From AC-50 sp035640455 (lineage in GTDB: Bacteria; Actinomycetota; Thermoleophilia; Gaiellales; Gaiellaceae), in contig DASQWB010000091.1 in NCBI GenBank assembly GCA_035640455.1, positions 1 through 27,865 on the forward strand: 27,865 bases of DNA. The letters are read 5' to 3'. Position 1 is the stretch's first letter; each line of letters begins with the position of its first letter. The notes beneath the pieces were generated by a model. It was given only the letters and a program-made list of their open reading frames with translations, was not told where the DNA came from and did no database searches. Positions 6,680 to 14,162 of this stretch are shown one piece after another. The position numbers and the translations under genes were made by a program.

Positions 6680-9595
6680 GTGGCTCAGTTGGTCTGCCCG
6701 TCGATCGTGGGGCGGGATGCCGAGCTCGCACGGCTCGAGCGGTGCCTCGCAGAGACGCTGCAGGGTATCGGGCGGCTGGTCGTTCTGTCCGGGGAGGCAG
6801 GGATTGGAAAGACGCGTCTCGCGCGCGAGGTCGCCGGACGAGCGCTGGCGGCGGGGATGCGCGTTCGCACCGGCCGTGCCGTGCAGGCGTCGGCGCCGAT
6901 CCCGTACCGGCCGGTGATCGAGGCGGTTCAGGGCCTGCACGCTGACGATGCGGTGTTCGAGGACCCCGCCCTCGACCCCTACCGGCCGGGATTGCGACGG
7001 CTGCTCGGGGATGGCCCTAGTCCGGATCCGGTCGAGGCGGGGTCGCCGCTCGCGGTGACAGAGGGGCTTCTCCGGCTCGCTCGCCTAGTCGCAGATGACG
7101 GCCGCCTGTTGCTCGTCTTCGAGGATCTGCACTGGGCAGACGACGACACGCTTGCGGTCGTCGAGTACTTCGCCGACCACCTCGAGTCGGCACCCGTCGT
7201 CTGCCTCTGTACGGAACGCACCGACACTAGCGCTCGGGCGAGCGAGCTGGTGGCGGCGCTCACGGCGCGGCGCGCGGTCGAGCGGATCGAGCTCCTTCCC
7301 CTCGCAGACGAGGAGGTCGAGGAGGTGGCACGTCTCACGCTTGGCGCGGAAGACGTGCCCGCGGGTCTCGTTTCGGCGCTCCGCCAGCGGGCGTCAGGGG
7401 TTCCGTTCCTGATCGAGGAGATGCTCTCCGCGTATCACGACGCGGGCGGTCCCGAGGAGCGCCGGGCCGAATGGTGGATCTCCCGACGAATCGCCGACGC
7501 GTTGCCTCCCTCCTATCGCGAAGTCGTGCGAAACCGCATGGCCACGCTGGAGACAAGCGCGCGCGCCGTTGTCCAAGCGGCGGCAGTGCTCGGCAGGAGC
7601 TTCGACTGGCGGCTGCTGGCGACGATGATTGGAGCTGACGAGCCGGAGGTGCTGGAGGGTCTTCGCGTCGCGGTGCGGGTGCGTCTGATCGCGCCGACCG
7701 CCGGTCTTGCGCCTGCGTTCGAGTTTCGCCATGCCCTGGCGCGCGAGGCCGTGCTCGCCGAGCTGCTGCCGCCGGAGCGGGTCGCGCTGTCGGCGCGGGC
7801 GGCGGAGGCAATCGAGGCGACGCATCCCGGGTTGCCCGGAGACTGGTGTCAGCGTGTGGCCGACCTGTGGGAGGACGCGGGTGAGCCGCTGCGAGCGATG
7901 GGGGCGCTGCAGGAGGCGGCGCGGCGGGCGATCGCACGCTCCGCGCTCGCGAGCGCGGAGCAGCTGCTGGCACGGGCGCGCGTGTTGGCCGGCGACGACC
8001 TCATGGCTTGGATGGGTGTCGACGACCTGCTCCTCGAGGCGCTCGTCGCCGCGGGAAAGCCCGAGCGGGTGCGCGCGCTGGGGAGCGCGCTGATCGAGGT
8101 CTACGGGACGCGCTACCGGCTGCAAGGCGAGCGCATCGCGCACCTGCACCTGAAGGTCGCCCGCGGGCTCGCGCCGGCCGGCGAGTGGGAGGCGGTCATC
8201 GACCACCTCCGGCAGGCGCGGGAGGCCGCCGCGCGCACGGTCGACCCGTCGCTCTCCGTCGGAATCGACGCGCTAGCGGCGCGGGCGGCTCTCGCGGCCG
8301 GGACTCCGGAGCGGGCGCTCGAGCTCGCCGGATCGGCGAAGCGCGCTGCTGAATGCGCGGGGTCGAGCGACGCTCTGTGCGAGGCCTTGGACGCCGAGGG
8401 AAGGGCGGCACTCGCCGCCGGCGAGCTCGACCGTGGAACCGAGCTCTTCACCCGCTGCTTCGAGACGGCGGACCGTTCGCAGCTCTCGACGTGGGCGGCA
8501 CGCGCCCTGCTGGAGCTCGGAACGGTCATCGAGGTCTCCGAGGGCGATCTTCAACGGCTGCACGCCGCACGCTCGGCCGCCGAGAACGCCGGCGCGGTCG
8601 CGCTCCAGACTACTGCCGACCTGCGGCTGTCGTGGGGTCACCTGGGATTGGCGGAGCTCGACGAAGCGCATGAGGCCCTCGAGCGGTGCCTGTCCGCGTG
8701 TCGGCTGCACCGGCTCGAGCTGCTCGGCGAGGCGCTCACCGCGCTCTGCATGCTGCACGCCCTTCGCGACGAGCCTTTGGAGCTGGAAGCCGCAGCCCAG
8801 GAGGCTCTCGGGAAAGCACCGACGGCGACGTCCGAGGCGGGAGTGCTCGGCAACGGCCGCGCCGCGCTGGCGCTCGTTCAGGGGGACGAGGCCGCGGCGC
8901 TTGTGCATCTGGAGGCGGCGACGAGGTACGTCCCCCGTGTAGCGCAGTGGTCGCTCCTCTGGGTGCATGGCCTGCGGGCGCTCCTGCGAACGGCTGCGGG
9001 GGCGGCCGGCGCGATCGAAGAGGCCGAACCGTACGCCCGCCACGACCCGCGCGTCGCTGCGTATCTCGTCTTTGCGCGCGCGATCGCGGACGGGCGCGGC
9101 GGGGCGGGCGGTTCGGCGGTGGGCCAATTCGCCGCCGCCGAGAGCTCCATGCCGCACGGATGGCGCCGGGAGCACGCACGGCTCGTCGTCGCACGCTCTG
9201 CGTTCGCCGACGGCTGGGGCGAGCCGGAGCGGTGGATACGGGAAGCGCTCACGTATCTCGATTCGGCACCGCTCGTTCGGTTCTCCGCCGCCTGCAAAGC
9301 CCTCCTCAGAAGGACAGGCGCGCCCGTGCCCCGGCGGGGGCGCGGGGAGTCGGCCGTCCCCGGGAGCCTCCGGCGCCTCGGCGTGACGAGCCGCGAGATG
9401 GACGTCCTCACCCTGGTCGGCGAACGTCTCGGCAATAAGCAGATCGGCGAGCGCCTCTACCTCTCGCCCCGGACGATCGAGGGCCACGTCGCGAGCCTGA
9501 TCCGCAAGCTGAGCCTGCAAGACAGGAGCGAACTGATCGCAGCCGCCCGCAGCCTCGCGAACGAGACGTCGACGGGCGCGCCGTCTGAACCGTAA
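6680..9595 (+). CDS. large ATPase/LuxR-type transcriptional regulator
   Basis: 971 residues from GTG 6680. Domains in order: an AAA/STAND ATPase beginning VGRDAELARLERCL, with Walker A GEAGIGKT (residues 38-45) and Walker B LLLVFEDLHWAD near 150; a long helical middle (about 300-880) with Ala- and Leu-rich repeats like TPR units; and a LuxR/GerE helix-turn-helix (about 903-962) with TSREMDVLTLV, NKQIGERLYLSPRTIEGHV and a final recognition helix. This matches the LAL/MalT-like family, which binds a ligand through the TPR region and activates transcription in an ATP-dependent way. An upstream ATG at 6533 is in frame but its 49 residues look unrelated to the family. The cupin and the 83-residue gene follow at 105 and 44 bp gaps and are plausible targets or operon partners. 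Confidence 0.93.
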   Translation: MAQLVCPSIVGRDAELARLERCLAETLQGIGRLVVLSGEAGIGKTRLAREVAGRALAAGMRVRTGRAVQASAPIPYRPVIEAVQGLHADDAVFEDPALDPYRPGLRRLLGDGPSPDPVEAGSPLAVTEGLLRLARLVADDGRLLLVFEDLHWADDDTLAVVEYFADHLESAPVVCLCTERTDTSARASELVAALTARRAVERIELLPLADEEVEEVARLTLGAEDVPAGLVSALRQRASGVPFLIEEMLSAYHDAGGPEERRAEWWISRRIADALPPSYREVVRNRMATLETSARAVVQAAAVLGRSFDWRLLATMIGADEPEVLEGLRVAVRVRLIAPTAGLAPAFEFRHALAREAVLAELLPPERVALSARAAEAIEATHPGLPGDWCQRVADLWEDAGEPLRAMGALQEAARRAIARSALASAEQLLARARVLAGDDLMAWMGVDDLLLEALVAAGKPERVRALGSALIEVYGTRYRLQGERIAHLHLKVARGLAPAGEWEAVIDHLRQAREAAARTVDPSLSVGIDALAARAALAAGTPERALELAGSAKRAAECAGSSDALCEALDAEGRAALAAGELDRGTELFTRCFETADRSQLSTWAARALLELGTVIEVSEGDLQRLHAARSAAENAGAVALQTTADLRLSWGHLGLAELDEAHEALERCLSACRLHRLELLGEALTALCMLHALRDEPLELEAAAQEALGKAPTATSEAGVLGNGRAALALVQGDEAAALVHLEAATRYVPRVAQWSLLWVHGLRALLRTAAGAAGAIEEAEPYARHDPRVAAYLVFARAIADGRGGAGGSAVGQFAAAESSMPHGWRREHARLVVARSAFADGWGEPERWIREALTYLDSAPLVRFSAACKALLRRTGAPVPRRGRGESAVPGSLRRLGVTSREMDVLTLVGERLGNKQIGERLYLSPRTIEGHVASLIRKLSLQDRSELIAAARSLANETSTGAPSEP

Positions 9596-9700
9596 ACCCC
9601 GGGCACGGCCCGCTTGTTCGCGTGGCGTCCGCGGAGCAGGCTGTCCCGCAGAGAACGTCGACGAGCCGGGAAGCGCCGGCTCGAGAAGGGAGGACGAAAG

Positions 9701-10051
9701 ATGCATGCATCCAAGGAAGAGCTCCCGGTTGCAGCGGAGCTGGACAGCGGCGTCAGCCGGCAGACGCAGTGGGGTGACCTGAACGTCGCCATCGAGAACT
9801 GGGCGGCTGGACTCGACGCGACCGAGCTCTTCAAGCCTCTCCCCGACGGCCGCTGCCAGTGCCCGCACTGGGGCTACGTGGTCAAGGGCCGCATGCGGAT
9901 CGAGTACGCCGACCGCAATGAGGTCGTGTCAGCGGGCGAGGCGTACTACCTCGAGCCCGGTCACATCCCGGTCGTCGAGGAGGATCTCGAGCTGATCGAG
10001 TTCAGCCCGGCGGGCGAGTATGAGAAGACAATGGCGGCCCTCGAGGGATGA
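9701..10051 (+). CDS. cupin-domain protein with CxCPH motif
   Basis: 116 residues; ATG 9701 follows a strong ribosome-binding site (GGGAGGA, spacing about 6). A single cupin barrel: PDGRCQCPHWGYVVKGRMRI (residues 48-67) is the first cupin motif and AGEAYYLEPGHIPVVEEDLE the second. Candidate metal ligands are C52, C54 and H56 in the first motif and H88 in the second. The usual HxH is replaced by a C-x-C-P-H arrangement. Small cupins of this type bind a metal or ligand in the cytoplasm; the activity is unknown. It sits between the LuxR-type regulator and an 83-residue gene that carries a similar CxCPH motif. Confidence 0.85.
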   Translation: MHASKEELPVAAELDSGVSRQTQWGDLNVAIENWAAGLDATELFKPLPDGRCQCPHWGYVVKGRMRIEYADRNEVVSAGEAYYLEPGHIPVVEEDLELIEFSPAGEYEKTMAALEG

Positions 10052-10095
10052 GCGAGCGCGCCGCCGGCCCGACGAACAAGCGAGGAGGTAGAGCT

Positions 10096-10347
10096 ATGGC
10101 CCAGACGTACCTGATCATCAACAGCCACGCACCCGAGCAGTGTGAGCCGATGGAGGCCGACATGGACCGGCTGCCGGAAGACCTGAAGGGGAAGGACTTC
10201 TACTGCACCTGTCCGCACGGCATTCACGGCTACTACCTGTTCGTCGATGCAGAGTCCTCCGACAGGGCGATCGAGCACTTGCCGCCGTCCTTCCGCCTCG
10301 GCGATACCCGCGCTCAGGCGATCGAGCTCATCCGGCTGCCGAGCTGA
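10096..10347 (+). CDS. small conserved-looking protein with CTCPH motif
   Basis: 83 residues; ATG 10096 is preceded by AGGAGGT, a near-perfect ribosome-binding site. The sequence opens with a strand MAQTYLIINSHAPEQCEP, has an acidic helix (EADMDRLPEDLKG), then FYCTCPHGIHGYYLFVDAES with C37, C39 and H41, and ends in a helix and strand. The overall alternation resembles a ferredoxin-like alpha/beta fold of about 80-90 residues. I do not recognise the family. It follows the cupin by 44 bp on the same strand and the CxCPH motif in both genes suggests a shared metal or partner (inference). Confidence 0.75.
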   Translation: MAQTYLIINSHAPEQCEPMEADMDRLPEDLKGKDFYCTCPHGIHGYYLFVDAESSDRAIEHLPPSFRLGDTRAQAIELIRLPS

Positions 10348-10738
10348 GTTGAATCGCATGGTGAACGGAGGCAGAGGGCGAGAGAATGAAGAAGCGGCCG
10401 AACCCGCTCATTTATCCGGACCGGTGGTGACCCTGTAGAGCGGGACGGCCGCGGGCCGAGAGGTGGTCATGAGGATGGGCGTCCATGCTGCCCGGTCGGG
10501 ACGCCACCCCGTGCGGTGCACTTATTTGATGCGTCCCTGCAAATCGGTCGGATCCGCTTCAAGGCCGAGTTTTGTGCACTCACAGGGCGCGAAGCCCTGA
10601 GCCTCGGCTGCTTCGTCAGTCCGAGTTCAGGCCGATGGTGTAGCTGCGTTGGCGTATTCCTGCAGCACAGCTTCTGCGCGGTGGCTCGAACGGAGGCCGG
10701 AGATCCGGCGGTAGACCGGCTTTCCGCAACGCAGCTTG
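10348..10738. other. gap with possible tiny ORF and IS-end-like sequence
   Basis: No firm gene. At 10386 an ATG with an upstream GGAGGC opens a 14-codon frame (MKKRPNPLIYPDRW), too short to judge. At 10565-10582 the plus strand reads CCGAGTTTTGTGCACTCA, nearly the right terminal sequence of the insertion sequence at 20629-20645 (CCGAGTTTGTGCACCC); this may be a leftover element end or chance. Confidence 0.3.
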
Positions 10739-10891
10739 TCAGCAGCGACGTCGTGGGCCGCGCATCTGCGTCGCTGTCGCACTGTGCTCAACACCGTCTC
10801 CGGGCAGCTCGCGCTCGACCCTCACTGACTTCGCCGCGTCGAGCAGGGCGTTGAGGTCGTACGGCTTGCGCCTGGTCGGCGCGCGCCGCAT
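10739..10891 (-). CDS. possible small ORF downstream of the propeller gene
   Basis: A 50-codon reverse-strand frame starting 12 bp after the stop of the TolB-like gene on the same strand. It reads MRRAPTRRKPYDLNALLDAA then KSVRVERELPGDG and a polar tail. The middle looks like protein (KPYDLNALLDAAKSVRVEREL), but there is no clear ribosome-binding site and no family is recognised. It could be the N-terminal end of a decayed gene. Confidence 0.3.
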   Translation of the reverse strand: MRRAPTRRKPYDLNALLDAAKSVRVERELPGDGVEHSATATQMRGPRRRC

Positions 10892-10903
10892 TGTCTCTGA
10901 CGA

Positions 10904-11758
10904 TTAGCGCGTCCAGTCTGCGAGGAACGGTTCACCCGGGATCTGAACCGACCTCAGGCCGGAGCCGTCTCGCCGGACGACGAAGATTCGGGTGCCGGTG
11001 AACAGCACGTACCCGCCGCGCTTCGACCAGACTGGACGCTCACCAAGCTGCCTCTTGAGGAGATGTCGGCCGAAGCCGTCGGAATGGGCGAGCCAGATGC
11101 GCCCGTAGTTCGGTGGTGCGCCTCGGTCGGACTGGTAGGCGATCGTCTTTCCGTCCGGCGACCAGGCCGGACCCTGCTCGGATGCCCCTGAGGCGATGAG
11201 CGGCCTCGCTCCCGACCCGTCCGCGTTCATGACCCAGATGTCCCAGTTGGTGGAGCCAACGGAGATGTGGTCGAACGCGATCTTCCTTCCGTCCGGCGAC
11301 CAGGCCGGGTACTCGCCGTACACTCGGCTCAGCTGCCTGCGGCCCGACCCGTCCGGGCGCATGACCCAGATCGTGGCCTTCCCAGCTCGAACCGAGCCGA
11401 AGGCGATTCTCCTGCCGTCGGGCGACCAGGCTGGCGAGTAGTCCAAGCCTCGCCGCCTTGTCAGATTCCGCTGCTGCGACCCGTCGGCGTTCATCACGTA
11501 GATCTGGCCCGACTTCTCGTCCTCGTGGCGGTACGCGATCCGTCGCCCGTCGGGCGACCACGAAGGATCGAAATCCGCCGCTGGATCGTTGGTTAGGCGC
11601 ACGAGGCCGGAGCCGTCGGCATTGACGGCGTAGACGTCCCGGTTCGAGTTCCCCATCGAGAACGCGATGCGTCCCGTTGGCGCCTTCGTGGCGCCGGCGG
11701 CCGGCAGCGCCGCGACGGCGGCGAGAACGAATCCGAGAACCGTTAGACGTCGCATCAA
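10904..11758 (-). CDS. secreted TolB-like beta-propeller protein (PD40 repeats)
   Basis: 284 residues. An N-terminal signal peptide (MMRRLTVLGFVLAAVAALPA, with likely cleavage after the AAGA region) is followed by five or six propeller blades, each ending in the PD40 signature: WSPDGRRIAYRH, WSPDGRRIAFGS, WSPDGRKIAFDH, WSPDGKTIAYQS, and a degenerate last one WSKRGGYVLFTG. Blades also share DGSG and IWVMNADGSG strings. TolB in proteobacteria works with Pal at the envelope; in actinobacteria such small propellers are exported proteins of unknown partner. ATG at 11755 is equally possible. A small ORF may follow in the same transcript. Confidence 0.88.
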   Translation of the reverse strand: MMRRLTVLGFVLAAVAALPAAGATKAPTGRIAFSMGNSNRDVYAVNADGSGLVRLTNDPAADFDPSWSPDGRRIAYRHEDEKSGQIYVMNADGSQQRNLTRRRGLDYSPAWSPDGRRIAFGSVRAGKATIWVMRPDGSGRRQLSRVYGEYPAWSPDGRKIAFDHISVGSTNWDIWVMNADGSGARPLIASGASEQGPAWSPDGKTIAYQSDRGAPPNYGRIWLAHSDGFGRHLLKRQLGERPVWSKRGGYVLFTGTRIFVVRRDGSGLRSVQIPGEPFLADWTR

Positions 11759-12100
11759 TCTGCTCTCAACCTCTAGCCGGCTCTACACCGCGAACCGGGT
11801 CGCCGTTCCTCCGCGGGCGTCGGCGCTGCAGGTGCGCGAGGTCAAGGAGCTCAGCGGCTGGCGCCGGACCGTCCGCGTTGTCTGCCTCGCTCGCACATCC
11901 GACGGAGAGTTGCCGCGGTCGAGCTCTTGACCATCGTCCTCACCCTCGCCGCGATGTGGATGTCACAGACGCCGGAACTCACGAGCGTGCTCCAAGTCTC
12001 TGACGCGCTCGCCGACGAGCCGTCGTCGTCGATGCGTCCACGCGATGCTCGCCCACTAGACGAGCCCGCTCCCGGCCCGGCCTAGCAACGCAACCACTGA
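11759..12100. other. 342-bp gap without a gene
   Basis: No coding region is supported on either strand: frames are open only because of high GC. It separates the propeller gene from the left boundary repeat of the arsenic island. I see no promoter-like pair or strong hairpin. Confidence 0.4.
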
Positions 12101-12313
12101 GGTGTTAAAGTCGACTCTCTTTGCGGAGCGAGGAACCTGACCCCCTCTTTAGCAAGGGGGAGGTCGTATAGACACGACCGTTACCATTTTGGGTCACGGC
12201 AACTGGTCGCAACCCACAGCAACGGTTTTCGCCTACTTCAGCCGTTTTCGCAGCCGCTCCATTTGCCACCGGTTGCCACCGGTTGCGACCGCTGGGCTCC
12301 ATAAACGCTCCAT
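12101..12313 (+). repeat. large direct repeat, copy 2 (left boundary of arsenic island)
   Basis: Begins GGTGTTAAAGTCGACT, passes through TTTGCGGAGC, a C-rich/G-rich imperfect hairpin (12138-12165, GACCCCCTC...GGGGGAGGTC) and then the 133-bp core at 12181-12313 shared with copies 1 and 3. Compared with copy 3 it lacks a roughly 30-bp insert after GTCGAC. The reverse strand of the core encodes a peptide-like string (MERLWSPAVATGGNRWQ) similar in frame to that of copy 3, which hints at a former gene end such as an integrase C-terminus; this is inference. Confidence 0.85.
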
Positions 12314-12366
12314 CCTCGATCGGCCGCGACGCCGGCCCGGGCTGAAGAAGAAGTCGACCAGCGCAC

Positions 12367-12409
12367 TTGACATATCGACGTCTGTCGATATATTTAGGTC
12401 TGTCGATAC
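12367..12409 (+). promoter_or_regulatory. ars promoter with ArsR operator pair
   Basis: A near-consensus promoter TTGACA (12367-12372), 16-bp spacer, TATATT (12389-12394), ahead of the cysteine-rich gene at 12422. It overlaps the perfect inverted repeat ATATCGACGTCTGTCGATAT (12372-12391). A second, weaker site ATTTAGGTCTGTCGAT follows at 12392-12407 with the same geometry (5-bp arms, 6-bp centre). Position over the -35/-10 spacer fits repression by an ArsR/SmtB dimer. Confidence 0.8.
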
Positions 12410-12421
12410 GAGGTGGTGCTG

Positions 12422-12568
12422 ATGCCGAGGTTACTGAAGAAGTCGAAGGAGCTTGCGGTGGAGTTCTGCGATCGGTGCTCGCGTGTCTGCGATGCGGTCT
12501 GCCGCTCGCAGGCGGTGCGGGAGCGGGTCCGGGCCCAGGTGCTGCGCCACGGCGGGCCGTTAGTGTGA
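12422..12568 (+). CDS. 48-residue four-cysteine protein, first gene of ars operon
   Basis: ATG 12422 follows GAGGTGG and lies about 20 bp after the expected transcription start. The product has a basic N-terminus (MPRLLKKSKELAVEF), then four cysteines C16, C19, C23 and C27 in a C-x2-C-x3-C-x3-C pattern, then an Arg-rich helical tail (SQAVRERVRAQVLRHGG). Its TGA overlaps the GTG of arsR (GTGA), so the two are translationally coupled. The cysteine pattern suits binding of arsenite, zinc or another soft metal. Being first under an ArsR operator supports a job in arsenic handling, such as chaperoning arsenite to ArsM or shielding the regulator (inference). No known ars family is recognised. Confidence 0.75.
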   Translation: MPRLLKKSKELAVEFCDRCSRVCDAVCRSQAVRERVRAQVLRHGGPLV

Positions 12569-12909
12569 GCGCGCTCGTGGCACCTATTGTCTGCTGTGCG
12601 CCGCTGGCGGAACCGACGCTGGACGAGGAGCAGGCGGAGGCGACGGCGGAGCTGTTCAAGGCGCTCGCCGATCCAGCGCGGGTGCGGATCGTGAACACGA
12701 TCGCCACCGCTGGCGGGGCGGTTTGCGCCTGCGAGTTCGAGCCGGCGCTCGGCTTGTCGCAGCCGACGGTCAGCCACCACTTGAAGAAGCTGACCGACGT
12801 GGGGCTGCTCGAGCGCGAGCAGCGGGGCAAGTGGGCGTATTTCTCGTTGAAGCGCGGCGCCGTCGAGACGCTGGCGGCGGTCGCCGACCTGAAAGGAGTG
12901 TGCTGCTGA
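12565..12909 (+). CDS. arsR: ArsR/SmtB-family arsenic-responsive repressor
   Basis: 114 residues from GTG 12565. A winged helix-turn-helix with ELFKALADPARVRIVNTI as the first helix pair and LGLSQPTVSHHLKKLTDVGL as the recognition unit. C54 and C56 in AVCACEF lie in the arsenite-binding position known from ArsR (CxC), with further pairs C10-C11 and C113-C114 at the two ends, typical of actinobacterial ArsR proteins that use terminal cysteines as ligands. Binding of As(III) should release it from the operator at 12372-12407. Start and stop overlaps link it to the gene before (4 bp) and to arsM after (1 bp, TGATG). Confidence 0.92.
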   Translation: MSALVAPIVCCAPLAEPTLDEEQAEATAELFKALADPARVRIVNTIATAGGAVCACEFEPALGLSQPTVSHHLKKLTDVGLLEREQRGKWAYFSLKRGAVETLAAVADLKGVCC

Positions 12910-13736
12910 TGGCGACGACCGCTGAGGAGCTGCGCGAGGAGGTGCGGCGCCGCTACGCGGAGTCCGCCCGCGCCGTCACCGAAGGAAAAACCGGCGACTG
13001 TGGCTGCGGGAGCGGCTCCTGCTGCGCCGACGCGGAGGCCGACGCGACGATGTTCGGCGAGGCGCTGTACGACGCCGAGCAGCGAGGGGAGCTGCCCGAG
13101 GCGGCGACGCTCGCCTCGCTCGGCTGTGGCAATCCGACCGCCGTCGCCGAGTTGCGCGTGGGCGAGACGGTGCTCGATCTCGGCTCTGGGGGCGGCATCG
13201 ATGTGATCCTGTCGGCCAAGCGCGTCGGACCGACGGGCGTCGCCTACGGGCTGGACATGACCGACGAGATGCTCGCGCTCGCGCGGCAGAACGCGCGCGA
13301 GGCGGGTGTGACGAACGTCCATTTCCTCAAGGGTGTAATCGAGCAGGTCCCGCTGCCGGCGAACTCCGTCGACGTCGTGATCTCCAACTGCGTGATCAAC
13401 CTGTCCGTCGACAAGCCTGCCGTTCTCACCGAGATCGCGCGCGTGCTGAGGCCGGGCGGGCGGATCGGTATCAGCGACGTCGTCGCCGAGGACCGCCTGA
13501 CCGCCGAGGAGCGAGCCGAGCGCGGCTCCTATGTCGGCTGCATCGCCGGCGCGCTCTCGAAGGGCGAGTACGAGGCGGGGCTCGAGGCGGCCGGCTTCGA
13601 ACAGATCTCGGTCGAGTTGACGCACCAGGTCGCAGACGGCATGCACGGCGCGATCGTCAAGGCGGTCAAGACGCACGAGCCCGAACGCACGGGGTTGCCG
13701 GTCATCCAGCCGGCGACGAGCGCGGGCTGCTGCTGA
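12909..13736 (+). CDS. arsM: arsenite S-adenosylmethionine methyltransferase
   Basis: 275 residues. It methylates trivalent arsenic stepwise to di- and trimethylarsine in the cytoplasm. Motif I is DLGSGGGID (90-98). The three conserved ArsM cysteines are present: C73 in SLGCGNP, C161 in SNCVINLS and C211 in YVGCIAGAL. There is an extra cysteine cluster near the N-terminus (C31, C33, C38, C39) and a C274-C275 end, both common in bacterial ArsM and likely arsenic-binding. ATG 12909 overlaps the arsR stop. The gene ends 9 bp before the convergent second arsR, with no terminator between them. Confidence 0.94.
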   Translation: MATTAEELREEVRRRYAESARAVTEGKTGDCGCGSGSCCADAEADATMFGEALYDAEQRGELPEAATLASLGCGNPTAVAELRVGETVLDLGSGGGIDVILSAKRVGPTGVAYGLDMTDEMLALARQNAREAGVTNVHFLKGVIEQVPLPANSVDVVISNCVINLSVDKPAVLTEIARVLRPGGRIGISDVVAEDRLTAEERAERGSYVGCIAGALSKGEYEAGLEAAGFEQISVELTHQVADGMHGAIVKAVKTHEPERTGLPVIQPATSAGCC

Positions 13737-13745
13737 CAGCTCGGT

Positions 13746-14075
13746 TTAGGCGAGCAGCGCGCGCAGCGCCGCGAGCGGCTCTTCGCGGACGCGGAAGTAG
13801 GCCCAGCTGCCGCGCTGCTCGCGCTCGACCAGCCCCGCCTGCAGCAGCACCTTGAGGTGGTGGCTGACCGTCGGTTGGCTAAGACCCAGGGGCTCGGTCA
13901 GGTGGCAGACGCAGGCCTCGTGGCCGGGCTGCGCCTGGATCAGGCTCAGCAGCCGCAGTCGTGCGGGCTCAGCGATCGCCTTTAGCGCCGAGGCGAGCTG
14001 CTCCGCTTCCTCGGGCTGGAGCGGCTCTTGCAGGAGCGGCGGGCAGGAAGCTGCGATCGTCGCGATCGTGTTCAC
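13746..14075 (-). CDS. arsR: second ArsR-family repressor, divergent from arsC
   Basis: 109 residues from GTG 14075. A winged helix protein: LASALKAIAEPARLRLLSLI, arsenite-site C55-V-C57 in EACVCHL (the classic ELCVCDL position) and recognition helix LSQPTVSHHLKVL. It differs from the first ArsR in lacking the double-cysteine ends. Starts at 14096 and 14111 are also in frame, but the operator at 14085-14100 covers the 14096 codon, so the inner GTG is preferred; an AT-rich TATCGAT just ahead suggests a leaderless message (inference). It likely controls the arsC operon on the other strand and possibly the first arm too, since the operators are alike. Confidence 0.9.
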   Translation of the reverse strand: MNTIATIAASCPPLLQEPLQPEEAEQLASALKAIAEPARLRLLSLIQAQPGHEACVCHLTEPLGLSQPTVSHHLKVLLQAGLVEREQRGSWAYFRVREEPLAALRALLA

Positions 14076-14082
14076 CGGATCG

Positions 14083-14145
14083 ATATTGACAGACATCAAT
14101 GACCTCGTCATCATCGGCGGCGCAAGGACATCGATGGCCGTCGAT
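14083..14145 (+). promoter_or_regulatory. divergent arsR/arsC control region with two operator sites
   Basis: Site one, ATTGACAGACATCAAT (14085-14100), and site two, ATCGATGGCCGTCGAT (14130-14145), each have 5-bp inverted arms around 6 bp, the geometry of the sites before the first ars arm. TTGACA at 14086-14091 with a weak CATCAT 17 bp on could drive arsC. In reverse orientation site one matches the first-arm operator at 15 of 18 positions. Confidence 0.7.
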
Positions 14146-14162
14146 ACCCGGAGGAGGCCGGC

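Noticed and set aside
8273..9868. Long reverse open frame of 531 codons
   Set aside because: Shadow of the LuxR-type regulator, with no domain pattern.
10516..10854. Forward 112-codon frame in the gap before the propeller gene
   Set aside because: Cys/Ser/Arg-rich with no family pattern and no ribosome-binding site.
12138..12165. Hairpin with TTGCTAA loop on the reverse strand, like a tRNA-Ser anticodon arm
   Set aside because: The stem is unequal (extra AGA), and copy 3 has a different loop (AAGAAAG); no other tRNA parts follow.
12105..13676. Long reverse open frame of 523 codons over arsR and arsM
   Set aside because: Antisense shadow of GC-rich coding sequence; only its end reads the direct repeat.
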